Origin: Streptomyces canus
Lineage (GTDB): Bacteria; Actinomycetota; Actinomycetes; Streptomycetales; Streptomycetaceae
Direction of reading: 5' to 3'
DNA: 64,000 nucleotides
NCBI RefSeq assembly: GCF_030816965.1
Contig: NZ_JAUSYQ010000002.1
Span: 124,001-188,000, forward strand
The notes under the pieces were generated by a model. It had not been told where the DNA came from. It did not search any database and saw only the letters and a list, made by a program, of their open reading frames with translations. The position numbers and the translations under genes are program-made. Shown here piece after piece: positions 26,130-35,261 of this stretch (the first letter of the stretch is position 1; every line of letters starts with the position of its first letter).

Positions 26130-26312
26130 CCGCAACGCCGCATCGCTGGTCGAAATTCCGACTTCGAACATCGGGAGACCCTTCCTCCCTGACGAGCAGG
26201 GCTGGGCAGGCGTCCCCGAACCCATCAGCGACACCGGCGCACGCCTCGCCTACGTCGCCGTCACCCGCGCCCGTCACCACCTCGACCTCGGCGGCCTCAG
26301 CTGGATCAACAA
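26130..26312 (+). pseudogene. UvrD/RecD-type helicase C-terminal remnant
   Basis: The plus frame gives LPDEQGWAGVPEPISDTGAR then LAYVAVTRARHHLDLGGLSW. YVAVTRAR is motif VI of superfamily-1 helicases. Only the last 60 codons are present and they run into the 3' end of a decayed WD40 gene on the other strand. Confidence 0.5.
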
Positions 26313-26339
26313 CCAGCCCACAGCGGCCCCAACGCCAGG

Positions 26340-27240
26340 CAGACTCCCGCTGGGTAAGCCACTCACCGCAACGCCGTTGACGGAGAGACCAATTGGTTCA
26401 CCCGTCTCCGCGTCCCACGCGCGGACCATCTCGTCGGCGCCCGCCGCGAGCAGCAGATCAGTCCCGTCCACGCGTGCCGTCGCGAGAGCGAAGACGTAGG
26501 TGCCGGTTTCCATCGGAGGGCCGACTGGAGTGCCGGTTCGGTGTCCCACCTCTGAAGTATTCGTTCCTGGTCGGTGGAGACGAACAGCGACCTCCCCGTG
26601 GCCAGGGGTGGCAGTGCCTTGATGATGCGAACCGTGGAGGCATGTCCTGCGGTCGGCTCTCCGAGAGGGTGTCCGGTCACCGGGTCCCAGCGCCAGAGTC
26701 GACCCGCGTCGTCCCCCGCCACGATCACTCCCCCCTTGGACGGCGTGGGCACGCATCCCACAGCCATCGCAGAGCTACCTGAGCCGACCTCAAACCGAGG
26801 CTTTCCAGCGCTGCACCGCTGATGCCGTCCCACCGGTACACGGTCCCGTCATTGCCGGCGCCAAGAAGTACCGGCCTGCCACCAAGCTGTCCGGCACTCA
26901 GGGCCCAGACGGTCCTCTCCTCCCAGGCAAGTTCCGGGCGGTAACGGCCCGTCAACGCGTCCCACCACTCGACGCCGTCCTCTGTGGCGACAGCCAGTGA
27001 CAAACCTCCGCCTGGAAGCCGTACCAACGCCGTGTCATTGCAGCCGGAGACCCCCTCTCCGTCGCGCCAGGCGAGTTCCCCCGTACGCAAGTCCCAACAC
27101 TGGAACTCGGACCCGTCCTGCACCGACACGTAGACGAGGACCTGTCCGTCCTGCCCAACCTCCAGGACAGGGCCGACACTGTGCCCGAACCCTGTGCAGA
27201 TCCGCACCATCTCCCGGACCATCAGATGCCTCAAGGACAT
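26340..27240 (-). pseudogene. WD40-repeat protein, two frameshifts
   Basis: Beta-propeller blades are spread over three frames. The first, from ATG 27240, has FQCWDLRTGELAWRDGEGV and GVEWWDALTGRYRPELAW. The second, after about 26,795, has AGRLWRWDPVTGHPLGEPTA. The third, after about 26,525, has LLLAAGADEMVRAWDAETGE. The blades are collinear, each with a GH/WD signature. The gene is truncated at about 26,340 and abuts the helicase remnant. It is probably the C-terminal sensor part of a larger, now decayed, protein. Confidence 0.72.
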
Positions 27241-27370
27241 ACCCCCATTTGCACCCTTCCTCTGCGGTCACATCCACACACGCGACCACGTCACTCCGCC
27301 ACGAGCCGACCTTCCTCGGGGAGCCTTAGCGACTCGTCCAACGTAAGAAATCTGCTCTCTCCAGTCTCGG

Positions 27371-27877
27371 TTGAGACAAGCACAGGATTCGACGAGCGGT
27401 GAGCTGTCGCTGGACGCGGCCGAGGTCCGGGCCGCCGCCGAGGAGTTCGTCGGCCGCAACGGCCCCGGCTGGAGCGCGGACTGGGAGGTCGCCGAGGAGT
27501 CCGTGAGCCATGTCGCGGGCGACGCCGTGACGCTGCTGCGCTGGCGCCCGACCGAGGCCGGGCACCCGGGAGTGCGCGAGGTGACCGTCGAGGTCGACCG
27601 CCGCACCGGCGCCGTGACCTATCTGTCCGCCGCGCGGGGCACCGCGGGCACTGCGGGCTTCGTGGTCACCGCCGAGGAGGCCGTCGCCGCGGCCCGCGCC
27701 GCGATCGGCGACGACCACGGCACCGCGACCGCGACCCCCGACACCTGGGACATCTCGCGCTGGACGGTCACCGTCGACCGCGGCCTCACAGGCCGCCCGG
27801 GCGCCGAGACCCCGGACGTGGAGCGCGTCACGGTCGACGCCCGCAGCGGCGCCGTCCTTTCCCGTACGAAGAGCTGA
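27371..27877 (+). CDS. PepSY-like domain protein
   Basis: The 168-residue product has two weakly similar units, with LDAAEVRAAAEEFVGRNGPG and VTAEEAVAAARAAIGDDHGT as the helices. The strands (VREVTVEVDRRTGAVTYLSA and VERVTVDARSGAVL) follow, as in PepSY domains. The only start is TTG 27371 and no signal peptide is visible, although PepSY proteins are usually exported, so the 5' end may be lost. Its stop falls within the 18-bp tandem repeat. An unshifted frame would extend the protein with repeated PYEELI hexapeptides. Confidence 0.55.
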   Translation: MRQAQDSTSGELSLDAAEVRAAAEEFVGRNGPGWSADWEVAEESVSHVAGDAVTLLRWRPTEAGHPGVREVTVEVDRRTGAVTYLSAARGTAGTAGFVVTAEEAVAAARAAIGDDHGTATATPDTWDISRWTVTVDRGLTGRPGAETPDVERVTVDARSGAVLSRTKS

Positions 27878-27931
27878 TCCCGTACGGCGACCTGGTCCGT
27901 ACGGCGACTTGATCCCGTACGAGGAGCTGAT
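27861..27931. repeat. 18-bp tandem repeats encoding PYEELI-type hexapeptides
   Basis: Four consecutive units begin at 27861, 27879, 27897 and 27914. They share CCCGTACG and end GAGCTGAT, GACCTGGT, GACTTGAT and GAGCTGAT. Three units are 18 bp and the third is 17 bp. A decayed fifth unit starts at 27932, and the CCGTAC core recurs five further times down to about 28,050. In one frame the units read PYEELI-PYGDLV. Confidence 0.75.
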
Positions 27932-28074
27932 CCCGCACCTCAAGGGCGCTGTCCGTACACACAGTTCACCGACCCGTACGACGAGCCATCCCGTACCGGC
28001 GGCTCACCCGTGCCCCCACACAATCCCCACGACCCGATCCGTACCCCGTACGCAAAGATCCGGAGCGATGCCGA

Positions 28075-29380
28075 ATGACGTTTCGACGTATGGGCCTGTG
28101 GGCCACGGCAGCCGTCGGCTGTCTGTCCCTGGCCGTGCTGCCCGCCACGACGGCGGCGGCGCAGACCGAGGAGCCGGCGCCGACGGTCACGGCGACGAGC
28201 GTTCCGCAGGTGCAGCAGAAGGTGACGCGGCTGCTGTTCACCGTCCCGCAGACCCTCGACGAGCTAAAGGTCTCGCTGGCCGGGCTGAACCCGCTGCTGC
28301 TGCGGTACACCGGTGACTTCGGCGGCGGCAGCCAGCCCGGCCCGGGCGTCCCGGCCGACCAGGCCATCGAGAACATGCGCGAGGCCGTGACCGAGGAGTA
28401 CGGCGTGGAGCCGCTGGTGTTCCTCGTCGTGGTCGACGGCGAGGTGCCTGCCGACCGGCTCACCGCCCTCGCCCCGGTGCTGTCCCGGTCCCAGGTCTTC
28501 GACTCGGACTCCCCCGCGGTCGAGGAACTGCCGCTCGGCACGCTGCAGCAGGCCGTCACGGCCACCCCGGAGCGCGAGCAGCTGCTGGGCCGCCGTGCCG
28601 CGGTCCTCGCCGCGGTCGAGGCGAGCCACCAGGAGCCCGTCCCCGCCGACTCCAGCACGACGGAAGAACCCGCGCCCGACGGCCAGGGCGACGTCACCCC
28701 GGCCAACATCGGCAACACCTGGGCTCCCGTCTCGGCGGAGCTGCAGGCCTACCGCTACTCGGCGAGTTCCAAGCCGCGCCACTTCCGGCACTACATGAGC
28801 TGGGGGTCGAGCCAGCGACCTCGCCGCCTTCGGCGACGACTTCGGCTACGAGCACAACCTGTCGCTGTACAACTACGACCTGGTGGACATCTTCCCGCGC
28901 CCGTACTGCGCGGACAGCGCCTACACCGAGTTCTCGGCGGCCTGGTCGACGGGCTTCAAGTGGAACGCCGTCGACTAGGGCTGGAACTACCCGAGCGCCG
29001 CTGTCGCGTACTGGGACTGGGACGACACCACCGACTCGTGCCAGAAGCTCGACTTCTCCGTCGGCGTCGGCTACCCGAAGAACCTGACCGGGGGCGTCAC
29101 GTACAACTTCTGGATCCACGCCGAGAAGGGTGCCAAGTCCGCCTCCCCCTACGGCCTCGCGGGCCAGAAGCTCAGCAACGACTGCAACGACTGCAACGAC
29201 GCGGGTATGGACCCAGGCAGCTCCTGCATGGGCCTGAACTACACGCGGGCCGACGCGGCCACCGAGCTGATGGTGAACAGCAGCCGTGGGTGGACGGTGC
29301 CGAGCTGCGCGGAATGGGCCCGCGGCGGCTCCCCGACCGCGTCGTCCAATGGCACCGGAACCTGCCCCGCCAACAGCTGA
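28075..29380 (+). pseudogene. Secreted protein of unknown family, frameshift plus nonsense
   Basis: ATG 28075, after GGAG, starts a clear signal peptide (MTFRRMGLWATAAVGCLSLA and a TTAAAQT cleavage region). The ectodomain continues to RHFRHYMSWG, then one base shifts the frame near 28,810. The next frame runs SDLAAFGDDFGYEHNLSLYN, meets an in-frame TAG at 28976-28978 (after KWNAVD), and then continues GWNYPSAAVAYWDWDDTTDS to GTGTCPANS and a stop at 29378. The second part is rich in Cys, Trp and Tyr, as in extracellular binding domains. I do not recognise the family. Confidence 0.65.
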
Positions 29381-29402
29381 CCACCGCAAGGAGGATGAGC
29401 GT

Positions 29403-29924
29403 ATGACCGCACACGACCGGCAGGGCCGACCCGCCCATGACAGAAACCGCACCCTGCGCACGGTGGGTCTGACAGCGGCGCTCGGACTCGCCGTCCTGGC
29501 GGCCGTGCTGTTCTTCGTCGCCGATGCCGTCGCCACCAAGAAGTGCGTCGACACCGGTTACGGACTGGCCGACAGGATCAGCATGACCGAGGAGGGCTGC
29601 GAGCTGACGGTACGGGCCGCCGACGGCACCACACGCAGCGCCGTCGTGCCCACCCTCAGCGAGCCGCTGGCGACGGCGGCGCTGGCCACGGCGGTCGGGA
29701 GTGCCGTGCCTCCCGTCGTATGCCTGTGGCTGGCGGCCGCGGCACAGCGCGTCGCGCCACCAAAGCGCTGCTGGAGCGAGAGCCGGGTGGACTGCGGAGG
29801 TGTGGGCATCGCAGCCATCCTGCCCGACGGGCCGGGAAGCGGACGCGGCAGGCTACGGCCTGCTGTGATCCACTTCTCCCGATCGGCCCTCGCCCCATGC
29901 CCGTTGCCCCGGCCCGCCCGATAG
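29403..29924 (+). CDS. Small membrane protein, C-terminus uncertain
   Basis: It starts at ATG 29403 after an excellent AAGGAGG site, 23 bp beyond the preceding pseudogene. One TM segment (VGLTAALGLAVLAAVLFFVA) is followed by an extracytoplasmic loop with two Cys and a second hydrophobic segment (LATAVGSAVPPVVCLWLAAA). Beyond residue about 115 the composition worsens, and the reading runs into an IS630 remnant. The original C-terminus has probably been lost. Function unknown. Confidence 0.55.
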   Translation: MTAHDRQGRPAHDRNRTLRTVGLTAALGLAVLAAVLFFVADAVATKKCVDTGYGLADRISMTEEGCELTVRAADGTTRSAVVPTLSEPLATAALATAVGSAVPPVVCLWLAAAAQRVAPPKRCWSESRVDCGGVGIAAILPDGPGSGRGRLRPAVIHFSRSALAPCPLPRPAR

Positions 29925-30172
29925 CCCCGACCGCCGCCGAGCGCGAGCGGCTGAAGAAGATGGCCTACGGCCACAAGACCGAGCATCGGATGCGCCTCCG
30001 CGCGCAGATCGTCCTACACGCGGCGCGCGGGCGTTCCAACGCGCGCATCGTCCGTGAGACAGGCCTGCACCTGGACACCGTCCGCACCTGGCGGGCCGGT
30101 TCGCCGGAACTGCGGCCGCCGACGGTGGCGCTGGAGCGAATCGCAGCCGAGGTCGCGCCACAGCTCGCTTGA
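29897..30172 (+). mobile_element. IS630-type transposase N-terminal remnant
   Basis: From ATG 29897 the frame reads RERLKKMAYGHKTEHRMRLR then AQIVLHAARGRSNARIVRET and GLHLDTVRTWRAG. This is the helix-turn-helix of IS630-family transposases. The DDE domain is missing. Confidence 0.78.
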
Positions 30173-30250
30173 AAGCGCTGCACACACGTGTCCTACCTCA
30201 CAGCCGAGGCGGCTGGGCAACCCTTCCGTCGCTGAAATCTTCTCCTTGAC

Positions 30251-31027
30251 GTGAAGATCCTGAAGAGACGGCCTCGCCTGCTCATACTCCTGACCCTGGC
30301 CGTGGTGGCGGCCGTGACCATGACCGTCGCCATGGTCATCCAGACGAACAAGATGGAGACGCTCTCCCCGCGCGAGGAACGTGACCGGGCCGCGACTGGA
30401 GCAACCGTACCGGCGGGGCAGGTGGACTGCCGGAAGGTCAAGTGCATCGCCCTCACTTTCGACGGCAACCCGGGCGAACCCACCGACCGGCTGATGGACC
30501 TCCTGAAGCAGTACAAGGCGCCGTCGACGTTCTTCCTCGAGGGCCGGCGCATCCACAAGTTCCCGGACGTGGTGCGGCGGATCGCCAAGGACGGCCACGA
30601 GATCGGGGACCACACCTGGACGCACGCGGTGCTGACCGATGTCTCTGATGCGCAGATCCGCGACGAGCTGCGCCGCACAGCACGGGCCATCTCCGGCATC
30701 ACCGGCAGCGAGCCGACGCTGATGCGCCCGCCCCAGGGCCGCACCGACGACCGCGTCTCCAACGTCGCGAAAGAACTGGGGATGGCGCAGGTGCTGTGGA
30801 CGGTGACCGCGAAGGACTACGAGACGGACGACACCGCGCTGATCACCAAGCGCGTGCTCGACGGCGCCGGCCGCGACGGGATCATCCTGCTCCACCCGCT
30901 GCACAAGGGCACCGTGCCGGCCATGCCTTCCATCCTGAAGGCGCTCAGCAAGCAGGGCTACACCTTCGTGACCGTCTCCCAGCTGCTCGCTCCGGCCAAG
31001 GCCGAGCCCGGCAAGATCTACAAGTGA
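30251..31027 (+). CDS. Polysaccharide deacetylase (NodB/CE4), membrane-anchored
   Basis: The 258-residue protein starts at GTG 30251. An N-terminal basic stretch and one TM helix (LLILLTLAVVAAVTMTVAMV) anchor it outside the membrane, so a cell-wall or extracellular N-acetylated glycan is the likely substrate. The NodB domain begins at about residue 65. It has motif 1 ALTFDGNPGEPT, motif 2 HEIGDHTWTH with both metal-binding His, motif 3 LMRPPQGRTDDR, and a motif 5-like GIILLHPLHKG. Motif 1 lacks the usual second Asp of TFDDGP, so metal ligation may differ or activity may be reduced. The gene stands alone. Confidence 0.87.
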   Translation: MKILKRRPRLLILLTLAVVAAVTMTVAMVIQTNKMETLSPREERDRAATGATVPAGQVDCRKVKCIALTFDGNPGEPTDRLMDLLKQYKAPSTFFLEGRRIHKFPDVVRRIAKDGHEIGDHTWTHAVLTDVSDAQIRDELRRTARAISGITGSEPTLMRPPQGRTDDRVSNVAKELGMAQVLWTVTAKDYETDDTALITKRVLDGAGRDGIILLHPLHKGTVPAMPSILKALSKQGYTFVTVSQLLAPAKAEPGKIYK

Positions 31028-31298
31028 CTGACTGACATGCGAAGCGTCCGCCTCATGGGTCCCTCGCCACCACGGGAGCGGCGGCCACCGGTTCCGCCGA
31101 ACTCCGGTGACTCGTTCTGCATCCCATCGACCGATTTTCCATGCGCAGGTCGGGACGCTGGTGTGGGTGGAGATTGACGCGCTCGTGCTGATCTCGGACG
31201 TGATCATTAGCAGGTGATCGTCTGCCACGGGCCGGTTCGCGGGTTCTGGGGTGGTTCGCCCAAGGCGTCTCGTAGGTTCCGCAACGCGAGGGAGGCGC

Positions 31299-31751
31299 AT
31301 GGTGGGCGTGCTGACGTGGACGATCGAGCAGCGGATGCGACTGACTGAGCGGGCCGAGCCGCTGCGCAAGGAGCTGGCGGAGATTGACGCCGAGCTGGGC
31401 CGCCTGGAGGCGGCCGAGGTGGTGTTCGGGCAGTGGGCCGAGGCGACGGACGGAGGACGGCAGCCGTCGGTGGAGCCGAAGCCGGTGGTGGTGACGCCCG
31501 GGGCGGGTGGGATGCGGCTGATCCCGGACCGCGAGAAAGGCATGGGAGTGGAGGTGCTCACGCCGGAGTATCGGCGGATCAAGGAGATCGTCGTGAAGGC
31601 GTCGGGGCCGGTGATGGCCAAGGACGTTGCGCTCGCACTGAGTCGCGAGAACACTCCGGCAAAGGTCGAGCCGGTCCGCGGCCAGTTGCGCAAGCTGTCC
31701 GACCGGGGGTGGCTGACCCGGACGGGCTCGGAGCGGTATCTGCCACGTTGA
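31299..31751 (+). CDS. Unknown protein with coiled coil and winged-helix-like end
   Basis: The 150-residue product starts at ATG 31299 after GGGAGG. Residues 5-45 (RLTERAEPLRKELAEIDAEL onward) form a coiled coil and residues 85-150 (YRRIKEIVVKASGPVMAKDV, then LRKLSDRGWLTRTG) resemble a winged helix. Similar Streptomyces proteins accompany mobile elements, and an IS5-type remnant lies 70 bp downstream. No function can be assigned. Confidence 0.65.
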   Translation: MVGVLTWTIEQRMRLTERAEPLRKELAEIDAELGRLEAAEVVFGQWAEATDGGRQPSVEPKPVVVTPGAGGMRLIPDREKGMGVEVLTPEYRRIKEIVVKASGPVMAKDVALALSRENTPAKVEPVRGQLRKLSDRGWLTRTGSERYLPR

Positions 31752-31820
31752 TCACCGACTGGGGCAGACCGGCCAGTTCCGGCTGTAACACGAGGGCCCC
31801 CAGCGGGAGTTGGCGTTCAC

Positions 31821-32015
31821 GTGAAGAAACAGCCGCCTGCCAAGGGCTCTCCCAGTGTTGTCTACCAGGCCCGGCTTCCTGTGTCGAAGCGGACCGTCGA
31901 TCTCGTCGACGGACTGATACGCCGGCGCCGCAAGCAGCTGGGCCCACGCTGGCGCAAGGCCGCTCCGGGCACGCAGGCGATCGTCGTGCCGGCTGTCCTG
32001 CGCCACGACCAGCGC
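31821..32015 (+). mobile_element. IS5/DDE_Tnp_4-type transposase N-terminal remnant
   Basis: The frame gives SVVYQARLPVSKRTVDLVDG then LIRRRRKQLGPRWRKAAPGT and AVLRHDQRL. This is the N-terminal helix-turn-helix of this Streptomyces IS5-type transposase group. It is cut off by the S53 peptidase gene's 3' flank. A C-terminal remnant of a similar transposase lies on the other side of that gene. Confidence 0.68.
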
Positions 32016-32047
32016 CTGGGGCATCGCGGTCGTGTCGTCGGTGGGCG

Positions 32048-35000
32048 TCAGCTGATGTAGCCGGCCACGTCCGCGAGCACCTGGGTGGTGCTGCTCGTGT
32101 AGAAGTCCACCTTGCCGTCGGAGCCGACCGGCACGATCACCTGGTTGGCGATCGTCTTGCCCTGCACCCAGTTCAGGTTGGAGGCCGTCGGACGGCTGCC
32201 GCCGTCGGCCCAGGCGGTGAGGTAGCCGCTGCCGGTGGTGCCGGTGACGGTGACGGTCAGCACGACGGCCTTGACGCCGGTGGACGGGATGGCGTCGCGC
32301 CCCGAGATCTGCAGGGCCAGCGTCTTGCCGGCGCCCAGCGCCGTCGTCTGACGTGTGTCCAGCAGGCGCAGCGGGGTGACCGTGTCGAAGGTCGAGCCGC
32401 TGGTGGAGAAGTAGCCGGAGACGTCGGCGATCACGTGGCTGGTGCCGTGCACGTAGACGCTGACGTTGCCGTCGCTGCCGATCGGCACGACCACCAGGTT
32501 GGGGATGGTGGTCCCGGTGGCCGACCAGTTGAGGTTGGACGCGGTCGGGCGGGTGGCGCCTTCGGGGTAGGCCTCCAGGTATCCCCCGCCGACGGTCTGG
32601 GTGGCCGTCAGGTTGAGCACCACGGAGCTGGCGCCGGTCGGCACGCCTCCATGACCGCGGACCTTGAGGCTGATCACCGCGTTGGAGATCTTGGTGGTGG
32701 TGGAGATGCCGACCTTGGAGCGGGTGTCCAGCAGACGGGCCGGGGTCAGCGCCGTGTACTTCGAGCCGGTGGTGCTGCTGGTGTAGTAACCCTGGACATC
32801 GGCGATCAGGTGGGTGGTGCTGCTCGTGTAGAGGTCCACCACGCCGTCGCCGGCCACCTTCACGGTCGCCGAGGCCGCGATGGTCTGGCCCGCGGCGGTC
32901 CAGTTGAGGTTGCTGGTCGACGGTTTGCTGGTGCCGTCGGCCCAGGCGATCAACGAACCCGAGCCGGTGGTGCCGGTGACCGTGAGGTTGAGCACGACAG
33001 CGGTCACTCCGCTGCTGGGGATCCCCCCGGCACCCTCGATCTTGACCGGGGCGGTACCGCCCGCGACCAGGGGCTTGGTGGTCGGGATGGAGCTGAGGCC
33101 CCAGCCGGTGCCGTTGCGGGTGTCCAGCAGGCGCTTGGGGCTGCTGAGCGGATGGAAGGTGGAGGCGCCCGTGGCTGCTGTGCCCTGGGCTGCGCACAGT
33201 GCGGTGGTCAGGCCGGCCTCCTTGGGCGATCCCAGGCCGGTCACCTCGTCGTAGCCGGCCGCCGCCGTGTAGCCGGTGGCGTACACGGAGTTGTCGCCGC
33301 TGGTGACGTCCCAAAGGTTCGCCGGGTAGCTGCTGCGTGCGGCCTTGTAGAGGGCGTTGTTGAGGAAGCCGACCCGGCCATTGGCCTGGCAGGCCGTGCC
33401 GGCGTTGGCCTGGACGATCGCGGCGGCCCAGGTCGGGGCCGCACCGCTGGTGCCGCCGACGATGCCGGGAACGGGGCTGGAGGACTGACTGTCGTCCTGG
33501 AGGTAGATCGGATACCCGTCGGCCGGGTCCGCCAGAGCGGAGACATCCGGGACGGCCCGCTTGGTGGTGGTGGCGACACCGCCCTGGTAGACGACGGGCG
33601 CCCAGCGCGAGGAGACACCGCCACCGGTACCACCGGCATCGTTCCCCCACGTCGTCTGAGTCGTGGTGCTGCCCGAGCTGGTCATCGTGGTACCACCGAC
33701 ACCGGTGACGTAGGGCTGGCTCGCGGGGTCGTCGACCGCCTTGGCCGTGGAGCCGGTCGCGCTGTAGCAGTCGCTGGAACCGTCGTCGCCCGAAGCGGCG
33801 ACGACGCTCTGTCCCTGGGCGGCAGCCTCCGCGAAGATGGTGTTCTCGGCACTCGCGGTCGCGCTGCTCTCGACCGCCTCGCATTCACCCCAACTGGTGG
33901 AGACGACCTGCGCCTGGTCGTCGGTGACCATCCGCTGGTAGACGTCGAGCACGTTCTGGTCGGTCGCGGACGCGGCGTCCGGGCCCTGGTAGTCGATGAT
34001 GCTCGCGCCGGGCACCAGACCGATCAGGTCCTCGATGTCGAGCGCCGACTCCACGCCGACCGATCCGTCGGTGGCCGGGGCGCCCGCCCCTGACGTCGTA
34101 TCGACGTACACGTGGGAGACCGAGGTGCTGGTGCCGACGCAGGACTGGTACGCGGCGACGCTGCCGGCGTCGACGTTCTCCAGCTCGAACACGGCCACGG
34201 TCTGCCCCGCGCCGGCAGTGGCGGAGCTGGTCATCCCGTAGGCGCCGGCCAGCTTGCCGGGGCTGTAGTAGTCGGTGCCGTCGGTCAGGCCCGAGCCGGT
34301 GAAGTCGGCGCAGAGCGCCGGGTTGTACGTATCGGCGGTCACCGCGCTCGAACTGCGTCCGGAGACGGCGGTGGCAGAGCTGTGTCTGCTCGCGCGACGC
34401 ACCGCAGAGTGGTGGCTGGTGACAGTGTTGACGCTGCTCAGGCCGACGATCCCGGTCACCGAGGACGCCACGTTCGCGGGCATCGCGGGGGCCGAGGTGT
34501 TGAGGTAGTCGGTGGTGCCGTCCTTCAGCCGAACGTTCCGAAAGCCGGTGCCGAAGGCGTGGGACGCCTGCGCAGCGGTGGCGGTGACCGGGATGGACAG
34601 GCCGTCGGGGCTGACCTTGCCGGGAGAGAGACCGGCCGCCTTCAACGCCTGTGAGACTCCCGCGATGGTGGCCCGGGTAGGACCGAAGACCGAAGCGAAC
34701 TGCCCCTTGGCCAGGTAACGGTGGTATCGGGCGCTGCCCGGCGTGGACACCGCGGTGACGAAGTCCGCCAGCGACTGCGGGTCGCGTGGGGCCAGGTTCA
34801 CGCTGAGGTGCAGCGTGGTTCCCGACGCGGTCGCGCCGGTGATGGTCGCACCCGTCGGGACATGCGGTGCCGCGCCTATTCGCTTGGGTGCGCCCGATCC
34901 GGCCGTTGCCGCCTCGGTGATCGCGCCGTTGGCGGTCGCGGTGACGGCGATGAGGGCGACGGCAGCGCTGGAAGCCACGGTGATCGCCCTGGCCCGTCTG

Positions 35001-35059
35001 GCGGTCTTGGCTGCCGCGCGCCCGGGACGTCCCGGCGCGGCGTAGGCCTTCTTGGCCAT
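32048..35059 (-). CDS. Secreted S53 (sedolisin/kumamolisin) peptidase with three C-terminal repeats
   Basis: This 1003-residue exported serine-carboxyl protease starts at ATG 35059, 8 bases after GGAG. A basic signal region and hydrophobic segment lead into a pro-kumamolisin activation domain (about 60-235). In the catalytic domain the Glu/Asp pair is in GVESALDIEDLIGL (about residue 338), the oxyanion Asp in AASGDDGSSD, and the nucleophile in GGTSGAAPTWAAA (about 535). Three imperfect repeats of about 115-130 residues follow (roughly 635-765, 768-888, 889-1003). Each opens with RLLDTR and closes with ADVQGYY, ADVSGYF or ADVAGYI; they are probably wall- or substrate-binding. It should degrade extracellular protein at acid pH. 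The gene is intact and flanked by IS5 remnants. Confidence 0.92.
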   Translation of the reverse strand: MAKKAYAAPGRPGRAAAKTARRARAITVASSAAVALIAVTATANGAITEAATAGSGAPKRIGAAPHVPTGATITGATASGTTLHLSVNLAPRDPQSLADFVTAVSTPGSARYHRYLAKGQFASVFGPTRATIAGVSQALKAAGLSPGKVSPDGLSIPVTATAAQASHAFGTGFRNVRLKDGTTDYLNTSAPAMPANVASSVTGIVGLSSVNTVTSHHSAVRRASRHSSATAVSGRSSSAVTADTYNPALCADFTGSGLTDGTDYYSPGKLAGAYGMTSSATAGAGQTVAVFELENVDAGSVAAYQSCVGTSTSVSHVYVDTTSGAGAPATDGSVGVESALDIEDLIGLVPGASIIDYQGPDAASATDQNVLDVYQRMVTDDQAQVVSTSWGECEAVESSATASAENTIFAEAAAQGQSVVAASGDDGSSDCYSATGSTAKAVDDPASQPYVTGVGGTTMTSSGSTTTQTTWGNDAGGTGGGVSSRWAPVVYQGGVATTTKRAVPDVSALADPADGYPIYLQDDSQSSSPVPGIVGGTSGAAPTWAAAIVQANAGTACQANGRVGFLNNALYKAARSSYPANLWDVTSGDNSVYATGYTAAAGYDEVTGLGSPKEAGLTTALCAAQGTAATGASTFHPLSSPKRLLDTRNGTGWGLSSIPTTKPLVAGGTAPVKIEGAGGIPSSGVTAVVLNLTVTGTTGSGSLIAWADGTSKPSTSNLNWTAAGQTIAASATVKVAGDGVVDLYTSSTTHLIADVQGYYTSSTTGSKYTALTPARLLDTRSKVGISTTTKISNAVISLKVRGHGGVPTGASSVVLNLTATQTVGGGYLEAYPEGATRPTASNLNWSATGTTIPNLVVVPIGSDGNVSVYVHGTSHVIADVSGYFSTSGSTFDTVTPLRLLDTRQTTALGAGKTLALQISGRDAIPSTGVKAVVLTVTVTGTTGSGYLTAWADGGSRPTASNLNWVQGKTIANQVIVPVGSDGKVDFYTSSTTQVLADVAGYIS

Positions 35060-35261
35060 GCAGAGATCTCCTAGAAACTGACGCACCATCACACCGATGG
35101 CCGCGATGGTGGTCGAAGCGTCACTCGGGCCGGCGGGTTCATCCACGTCACGAGGCACGCAGGAGTTATCCCTCTTAACCGAAGTGTGCGCATTCCTATC
35201 AGGACAAGGCAGTCACTGTCTCCATTCGCCCGAGAACCATGAGCGGATCTTTACGCCACCG

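Noticed and set aside
27861..28060. CRISPR-like direct repeats at the CCCGTACG cluster
   Set aside because: Units are 18 bp with no spacers and are in coding register. They are tandem repeats, not a repeat-spacer array, and no cas gene is near.
31433..34093. An 886-codon plus-strand frame across the S53 peptidase
   Set aside because: It is antisense to a clearly conserved protease and is Gly/Arg/Val-rich without motifs, so it is a shadow frame.
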